From Oscillospiraceae bacterium (GTDB taxonomy: Bacteria; Bacillota_A; Clostridia; Oscillospirales; Ruminococcaceae): a stretch of 9,791 nucleotides of DNA. Below are positions 6,361-9,791 of the stretch, piece by piece. A program made the position numbers and the translations under genes. The notes beneath the pieces are model-generated. The model saw only the letters and a program-made list of their open reading frames with translations. It had not been told where the DNA came from and did no database searches. The stretch covers positions 1-9,791 of the forward strand of contig JAGDDO010000288.1 in NCBI GenBank assembly GCA_017848205.1, in the 5' to 3' direction. Numbering within the stretch: the stretch's first letter is position 1; every line of letters begins with the position of its first letter.

Positions 6361-7326
6361 TCAGCCTACGATCTCCTTGTAGAATTCAGCGTAGTCTTTT
6401 CTGTTATCCTTGGTGAAAGCGATAGCTGTTCTCGGATGCTGGTTGAGCTGACCTGTCATGAGGTACTGAATGTCATAGCCCCACTTGACACCGTTTTCCT
6501 TAAGCTTTATCATTTCTTCTTCAATGAACTTGTAAACAGGGTAAACATTGTACTTAGGGTTCTTGAGAAAACCGAGGAGAAGTTCCATAGCGCAGTTACC
6601 TGCACCGCGTCCCATTGAAAGATAAGTAGCATCGAGCCAGTCAACGCCGTCTCCGCAGCATTCAATAGTATTGGCAAAAGCGAGCTGCTGGTTGTTGTGA
6701 GCGTGAATGCCGACTTTCTTGCCCTTCTTAGCTGCAGCATTTACATAAAGATCAGCTATTCTTGCCATCTGTTCAGGGTAGATTGAACCGAAGCTGTCAA
6801 CGATGTAGATGCAGTTTACAGGTGTGTCTGCAAGCATGTTGAGTGCGACTTCGATATCTTCCTTCTGAGCAGTTGAGATAGCCATGATGTTGCAGCTTGT
6901 TTCGTAGCCCTTCTTTGCTGCGTCTTCGATCATGTCGATAGCTTCCGGCATCTGGTGGATGTATGCTGCTACTCTTACGAGGTCAACAGGTGAATTTGCC
7001 TTCTGGTCGAAGTCGTCCTTGTCATGTCTTCCGATGTCAGCCATAATTGCAAGCTTAAGATCAGTGTTGTTCTCGCCTACGATCTCTCTGATGTGTTCAT
7101 CGGAACAGAACTTCCACTTGCCGAACTTGCTTTCATCGAATACCTTCTTTGAAGCTCTGTAGCCCATTTCCATGTAGTCAACGCCGGCTTCAATGTTTGT
7201 TTTATATAATTTCTTTACGAATTCGTCTGTAAAATAAAAATCGTTGCAGAGACCACCGTCACGAAGTGTTGCATCAACGACCTTGATGCTTTCTCTGAAA
7301 TTTAGTAAATTGGATAATTCCTTCAT
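6361..7326 (-). CDS. DRE-TIM metallolyase-like aldolase
   Basis: This 321-residue protein is predicted to be a cytoplasmic TIM-barrel lyase of the HMGL-like family, close in form to 4-hydroxy-2-oxovalerate aldolases. Evidence is the N-terminal VVDATLRDGG (16-25), with Asp18 as likely metal ligand and Arg22/Asp23 of the DRE-type motif, and GIHAHNN (206-212), giving the metal-binding His208 and His210. The glycine-rich GRGAGN (239-244) is also typical. Residues 246-321 form a helical tail, shorter than the dimer-forming tail of some relatives. The exact substrate is unknown; family members form or cleave C-C bonds next to a 2-oxo acid. No acetaldehyde dehydrogenase or hydratase partner is nearby, so meta-cleavage aromatic breakdown is unlikely from context. 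GGAG lies 8 nt before the ATG. The gene has its own promoter and terminator and seems monocistronic. Superfamily call firm, specific reaction open. Confidence 0.9.
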   Translation of the reverse strand: MKELSNLLNFRESIKVVDATLRDGGLCNDFYFTDEFVKKLYKTNIEAGVDYMEMGYRASKKVFDESKFGKWKFCSDEHIREIVGENNTDLKLAIMADIGRHDKDDFDQKANSPVDLVRVAAYIHQMPEAIDMIEDAAKKGYETSCNIMAISTAQKEDIEVALNMLADTPVNCIYIVDSFGSIYPEQMARIADLYVNAAAKKGKKVGIHAHNNQQLAFANTIECCGDGVDWLDATYLSMGRGAGNCAMELLLGFLKNPKYNVYPVYKFIEEEMIKLKENGVKWGYDIQYLMTGQLNQHPRTAIAFTKDNRKDYAEFYKEIVG

Positions 7327-7391
7327 AATTACTGCTCCATTCTGAATTTTACTTTATCGGTTTAAAGTGTTACGCTTTTAACTCCTAAAGT

Positions 7392-7420
7392 ATTATAACA
7401 CAGACATGAAACAAAATCAA
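7392..7420 (-). promoter_or_regulatory. Sigma-A promoter of the aldolase gene
   Basis: Read on the minus strand, TTGATT (7420-7415) and TATAAT (7397-7392) have a 17-bp spacer. The leader is about 59 nt and includes a possible hairpin (7360-7367 with 7375-7382, one mismatch) and the GGAG site at 7338-7335. One copy of a GTTTCA motif sits in the promoter spacer. Confidence 0.8.
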
Positions 7421-7463
7421 GTGTTTTTTTAATATTTTTGAAACGGAATATGAAACATGAAAC
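7407..7463. promoter_or_regulatory. Four GTTTCA motifs around the aldolase promoter
   Basis: TGAAAC on the plus strand (GTTTCA on the minus strand) occurs at 7407-7412, 7439-7444, 7451-7456 and 7458-7463. The last two form a tandem ATGAAAC repeat with a 7-bp period. The first lies between the -35 and -10 boxes and the others just upstream of the -35. This clustering could be a set of regulator binding sites; no regulator is identified. Confidence 0.35.
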
Positions 7464-7484
7464 ATCAGGCAGTTTGCTGTCGGA

Positions 7485-7730
7485 TCAACAGCTGGTCGTT
7501 ACTGAAGAACTGTCAGGAATTATTAAAAACAGCAGTACTGTAGCTGCCGAAAAAAATAAACCAAAAAAGATCGAAAGTCCAAACTCAGCATTCGATTTGA
7601 GTTCTTCTTTAATAATTACGGTTCTTTCAAGGAATGGAGCCATCTCTTTTCGGAAATAGTTTATATCTGCAAGTGCCTTTGCTTTCTGCTCGTCATTGCA
7701 GTTTTCTTTGCCTGCGGCAATGATATGCAT
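7485..7730 (-). CDS. Possible small single-helix membrane protein
   Basis: This 81-residue frame has a hydrophilic, charged first half and one clear hydrophobic helix (about 51-72, around FGLSIFFGLFFSAATVLLFL), then a short polar tail with a final Cys. I do not recognise a family. It begins 49 bp after the dehydrogenase stop on the same strand, so it could be the last gene of that operon. Against it, the ATG at 7730 has no Shine-Dalgarno sequence. A better placed ATG at 7752, preceded by AGGGA, reads a different frame (MAFLSWFNAYH...) that stops after 19 codons. So the gene may be decayed by a frameshift near its start, or translation may be coupled. Codon use looks normal for the window. Treat as tentative. 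Confidence 0.4.
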   Translation of the reverse strand: MHIIAAGKENCNDEQKAKALADINYFRKEMAPFLERTVIIKEELKSNAEFGLSIFFGLFFSAATVLLFLIIPDSSSVTTSC

Positions 7731-7779
7731 TGAACCATGAGAGAAACGCCATAGTCCCTAAAATTAAAAATGTTCCGAA

Positions 7780-8487
7780 TTACTGAGCAGATAAACTCCA
7801 TCCGTTATCGCCGTGGTAGATCATCTGCTTTGTCATACCGCCGTCGATGCAGATGTTTTCACCGGTTATAAATCCGGCTTTGTCCGAACACAGGAACAGT
7901 ACCATATTTGCTATATCAAGCGGATTTCCGACACGACCGCATGGCTGCTGATATGCATCCGGTCCTTCGTAAACCTTATAACTCGTATCTATCCATCCCG
8001 GTGAAATTGAATTTACACGTACTTTTCCTGCCAGACTTACTGCAAGAGCATGCGTAAGTGCCGCAATACCGCCTTTCGCCGCTGTATAGCTCTCCGTCTG
8101 CGGCTGGCTCATTCTGTCACGGGATGATGAGATATTTATAATTGATCCGCCTTCGTTAAAGTACGGAAGGAACAGCTTTGACAGATAGAACGGCGCAGTC
8201 ACACCTAAAGAAAGTGCATACTGAAATTCCTCGTAACTGCACTCAGCTATACCTTTCATAATCGGCGGAGCATTGTTAATCAGATAGTCGATATGTCCGT
8301 GTTCCGAGATAACCTCATTTACAAAGTCTTCAAGAATACCCTTATATGATATATCGCCTGTGAAATGATCACCTTCCGCTTTATCTATCACACAAACAGC
8401 CGCTCCGTTTTTTCTGAACTCATCGGCAATGCACTTTCCTATTCCATTAGCACCACCTGTTACAACGGCAACTTTATTCTTAAACAT
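7780..8487 (-). CDS. Short-chain dehydrogenase/reductase (classical SDR)
   Basis: This 235-residue cytoplasmic oxidoreductase has a Rossmann fold. The cofactor-binding TGGANGIG spans 10-17. Asp35 at the end of strand 2 (VCVIDK) favours NAD(H) over NADP(H). NNAP is at 71-74. The catalytic Ser121, Tyr134 and Lys138 fit the S-x12-Y-x3-K spacing. ISPGWIDT (161-168) and the C-terminal FITGENICIDGGMT are classical. The Asn of the catalytic tetrad, expected about five residues before Phe100, is replaced by Gly95 (LGVTAPF). The substrate cannot be inferred. The ATG lies 23 bp after the stop of the preceding small gene, with AAGG/GGAAG purine-rich sequence upstream, so the two are probably co-transcribed. 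Family membership is secure. Confidence 0.94.
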   Translation of the reverse strand: MFKNKVAVVTGGANGIGKCIADEFRKNGAAVCVIDKAEGDHFTGDISYKGILEDFVNEVISEHGHIDYLINNAPPIMKGIAECSYEEFQYALSLGVTAPFYLSKLFLPYFNEGGSIINISSSRDRMSQPQTESYTAAKGGIAALTHALAVSLAGKVRVNSISPGWIDTSYKVYEGPDAYQQPCGRVGNPLDIANMVLFLCSDKAGFITGENICIDGGMTKQMIYHGDNGWSLSAQ

Positions 8488-8510
8488 TCTTCCGTACCTT
8501 CTCTCTTATG

Positions 8511-8747
8511 TTACTCATATATACTTCCTGCATAAAGCAGCGTGGCAATGAAATCCCAGTTGATGTTCTCAGGCATTTCTTTACCGGCATTATAGTAATA
8601 CCCATCTGAATCCTCAACCCACGCTGTTAATGCTTCCAGATAATCATGCAGAGATACATCGTCTGCATTATCTGTGAAATGCTTCATAAATTCAATAAAT
8701 TCTTCTTTGCTCTTTATATGGCCGAGCATATCGATATGTTTATCCAT
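8511..8747 (-). CDS. Small acidic protein, possibly DUF7660-like
   Basis: This 78-residue, acidic, mostly helical cytoplasmic protein contains SKEEFIEFMKHF, YLEALTAWVEDSDGYY, INWDFIATLLYAG and a terminal SIYE. The pattern 'LEAL.AWVED.DGYY...NW..IA..L..A.IYE' is one I recall from an uncharacterised family (DUF7660); this is from memory, not a search. No catalytic motif is visible. I chose the ATG at 8747 rather than the in-frame GTG at 8759: the purine-rich AAAGGAAA upstream sits only 3 nt from the GTG but some 12-14 nt from the ATG, slightly long but workable. It is the first gene of a probable operon with the dehydrogenase 23 bp downstream. Confidence 0.75.
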   Translation of the reverse strand: MDKHIDMLGHIKSKEEFIEFMKHFTDNADDVSLHDYLEALTAWVEDSDGYYYNAGKEMPENINWDFIATLLYAGSIYE

Positions 8748-8778
8748 TTTGTTTTTCACTTTCCTTTATCCATATGTG

Positions 8779-8830
8779 ATTTTCCAGTCTCGGACTGGAA
8801 AATTTCTATTTTATTTTCCGAAGGAAAATA
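8779..8830. repeat. Two tandem perfect palindromes sharing an ATTTTCC core
   Basis: The first is an 11-bp stem, ATTTTCCAGTC (8779-8789), with its complement at 8793-8803 around TCG. The second is an 8-bp stem, TATTTTCC (8812-8819), with its complement at 8823-8830 around GAA. Their centres are 30 bp apart, near three DNA turns. They lie in the predicted leader of the small operon, ending 32 bp before its first ATG. Neither is followed by a T-run on the minus strand, so they are not ordinary terminators. They may be a paired operator, RNA structures that affect stability or translation, or a fragment of an extragenic repeat. Confidence 0.65.
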
Positions 8831-8883
8831 CTCCTTTTATACTGCAAGCAAAACATAATCTTTTTCAGTATAACTTGTTATTT

Positions 8884-8912
8884 ATCATAACATATTTCAG
8901 CCGGTAATTCAA
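8884..8912 (-). promoter_or_regulatory. Promoter candidate for the small-protein/dehydrogenase operon
   Basis: Read on the minus strand, TTGAAT (8912-8907) and TATGAT (8889-8884) are 17 bp apart. The start would be near 8877, giving a leader of about 130 nt that contains the paired hairpins. A further dyad, TATACTG/CAGTATA (8838-8844, 8866-8872), lies just downstream of the start. Confidence 0.6.
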
Positions 8913-8927
8913 CAAATAATATGTTAT
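8887..8927. promoter_or_regulatory. 10-bp inverted repeat bracketing the promoter
   Basis: ATAACATATT (8887-8896) and its perfect complement AATATGTTAT (8918-8927) flank the -35 box and overlap the -10. The half-site centres are 31 bp apart, so they face the same side of the helix. This is the layout expected for a repressor that binds as a pair or loops DNA. The repeat is AT-rich, so chance is not excluded. Confidence 0.45.
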
Positions 8928-9090
8928 TAGCCGATATATCCGGAAGCCTACTTCCACTATCAACAACTTAAGAATCCAATATAAAGCCATGGTGTAATGC
9001 ACATTGCCACAAATGCGCATAATGATTACTGCTATTTCAACAAAACACATATGTAGTTGTTGTTTATTGCTACAATAATCCATTAATGTG

Positions 9091-9119
9091 TTGAGTATTT
9101 ATTCGTAATAGTATATAAT
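9091..9119 (+). promoter_or_regulatory. Sigma-A promoter of the exported repeat protein
   Basis: TTGAGT (9091-9096) and a perfect TATAAT (9114-9119) have a 17-bp spacer. The start would be near 9126, giving a leader of about 139 nt, long enough for post-transcriptional control. Confidence 0.78.
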
Positions 9120-9248
9120 AGATACATCAAAGGCAGATGATTTTGTTCATAAATCAGCACGTGAAGACGGAATGAAGTATGGAAAATGCGGATTTCCGAC
9201 TTAAGATAACTGTCTTTGACAGGGATACATTATGAAGCATGAGATTAT

Positions 9249-9257
9249 AAAGGGGGA
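9249..9257 (+). promoter_or_regulatory. Ribosome binding site favouring the 9265 start
   Basis: AAAGGGGGA ends 7 nt before the ATG at 9265. A second in-frame ATG at 9232 also has an AGGGA (9221-9225) before it, but it would place 11 extra residues ahead of a normal signal peptide, so 9265 is preferred. Confidence 0.75.
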
Positions 9258-9264
9258 TTTTTTT

Positions 9265-9791
9265 ATGGATTCAAAAATCAACAGAAAACTCTTTGTCACT
9301 GCGGCTTCTGCTGCACTGATCGCAGGATGCACTATTCCTGTCAGCAGCGTAGTAAGCCAGAACAGCACTGTATATGCTGCATCAGAAGAAAACACTATAA
9401 CCAAGGCAACAAAGCTTGAAAAGGATATGACTATCGAAGGCGACGCAGTTATCGATGCTGATATTGATCTCAACGGTCATACACTTACAGTCACCGGAGA
9501 TGTACTTCATACTTCCGGTAATATAAGCTTCGTCAACGGGGAAATGATCATTAAAGGGAACTATAAAATGCAGAAGGCTGAAAAGGATTCAGCCGGAGAT
9601 ACAAAATATTCATCATGTTATGCTACCCTTAGTATGAAGAATACGTTTGACAAACTGACTGTCGGAAAAAACTTTGAAGCTCACAACCTGTACTACAAAT
9701 GTGAGCTTTCAAACGGTGAATTTTTCCTTAACGGTGATGTTACAGTTGACGGAACCATTAATTTTAGTGAAGGTACCAAGATCACTTTTGA
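9265..9791 (+). CDS. Exported repeat protein, beta-helix-like, C-terminus outside window
   Basis: The first 175 residues are visible and the frame is open to the edge. The N-terminus (MDSKINRKLFVTAASAALIA) is a signal peptide. It could end at a lipobox-like LIAGC (18-22, Cys22) or be cut by signal peptidase I after the later VYA (36-38); the long span to VYA leaves this open. From about residue 45 the chain is made of short strands with 'NG' turns: DLNGHTLTVTGDV, FVNGEMIIKGNY, LSNGEFFLNGDVTVDGT. This resembles the right-handed beta-helix, polymer-forming stretches of large secreted proteins in Ruminococcus. It is probably the start of a large cell-surface protein whose functional domain lies outside the window. 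It is monocistronic as far as seen, with its own promoter. Export is secure; the fold is inferred from pattern. Confidence 0.88.
   Translation, partial: MDSKINRKLFVTAASAALIAGCTIPVSSVVSQNSTVYAASEENTITKATKLEKDMTIEGDAVIDADIDLNGHTLTVTGDVLHTSGNISFVNGEMIIKGNYKMQKAEKDSAGDTKYSSCYATLSMKNTFDKLTVGKNFEAHNLYYKCELSNGEFFLNGDVTVDGTINFSEGTKITF

Larger units (their letters stand above)
8928..9264. other. Intergenic region before the exported repeat protein
   Basis: Apart from the plus-strand promoter at 9091-9119 and the ribosome binding site before 9265, I see no gene. The leader from about 9126 holds two small stems: GGAAA/TTTCC around 9181-9197 and CTGTC-TTT-GACAG at 9210-9222. There is no riboswitch consensus I recognise. 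A minus-strand frame here (9083-8865) lacks a ribosome binding site and protein-like composition. Confidence 0.6.

Noticed and set aside
8748..8759. GTG start at 8759 for the small acidic protein
   Set aside because: The purine-rich site is only 3 nt from the GTG, too close. The ATG at 8747 is better placed and removes only four residues.
8865..9083. Minus-strand frame of 72 codons in the intergenic region
   Set aside because: No ribosome binding site, odd composition, and it runs through the candidate promoter and dyad of the downstream operon.
9146..9158. Shared 13-mer TTCATAAATCAGC with 4883-4895
   Set aside because: A single AT-rich 13-mer match in a window of this size is expected by chance, and the flanks do not match the palindromic element.
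9126..9264. Possible riboswitch in the long leader of the repeat protein
   Set aside because: Only two short weak stems are visible and no consensus of a known class, including cyclic-di-GMP types, can be aligned by eye.
1..9791. CRISPR array, tRNA, rRNA, transposase or prophage genes
   Set aside because: No regularly spaced repeats, no cloverleaf or rRNA-like stretch, and no transposase, integrase or phage motifs were seen on either strand.

Overview
This window looks like part of a chromosome from a low-to-moderate GC, Gram-positive anaerobe. The best guess is a gut or rumen Ruminococcus (Oscillospiraceae). Supporting signs are strong AGGAGG-type ribosome binding sites, near-consensus sigma-A promoters, a lipoprotein with a long Thr/Glu linker, a secreted protein built of 'NG...L.V.GD/GN' beta-helix-like units, and short GC-rich palindromes with a GAA loop scattered between genes. 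The species call is inference from style, not a search result.

Positions 1-4818, all on the minus strand, hold a transporter and signalling module. In transcription order these are an ABC ATPase (4818-4129), a 929-residue FtsX/MacB-type permease (4036-1247), an OmpR/PhoB-family response regulator (1135-470) and a histidine kinase cut by the window edge (465-1). The kinase has two membrane helices joined by only about three residues, so it has almost no outside sensor domain. That suggests it senses inside the membrane or through the neighbouring permease. The regulator and kinase also have their own promoter (1199-1227), followed by a perfect 8-bp direct repeat that could be an autoregulatory site. 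The ATPase promoter candidate (4985-5012) has a dyad at about -54. A 110-bp palindromic, MITE-like element (4864-4973) lies in the predicted leader.

Positions 5196-6323 hold a monocistronic plus-strand lipoprotein gene (5301-6173) with a consensus promoter and a strong terminator. A second, bidirectional terminator separates it from the convergent gene downstream.

Positions 6361-8930, minus strand, hold a DRE-TIM metallolyase-like aldolase (7326-6361) with its own promoter. Upstream of it is a probable small operon: an acidic 78-residue protein (8747-8511), a short-chain dehydrogenase (8487-7780) and a doubtful 81-residue one-helix membrane protein (7730-7485). The control region of this operon is unusually rich in dyads: a 10-bp inverted repeat brackets the promoter, and two perfect hairpins sharing an ATTTTCC core lie in the leader.

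Positions 9091-9791, plus strand, hold the start of an exported repeat protein that runs off the window. I found no rRNA, tRNA, CRISPR array, transposase or phage gene, and no convincing wholly new system. The most unusual parts are the non-coding architectures at 4860-5039 and 8779-8927.
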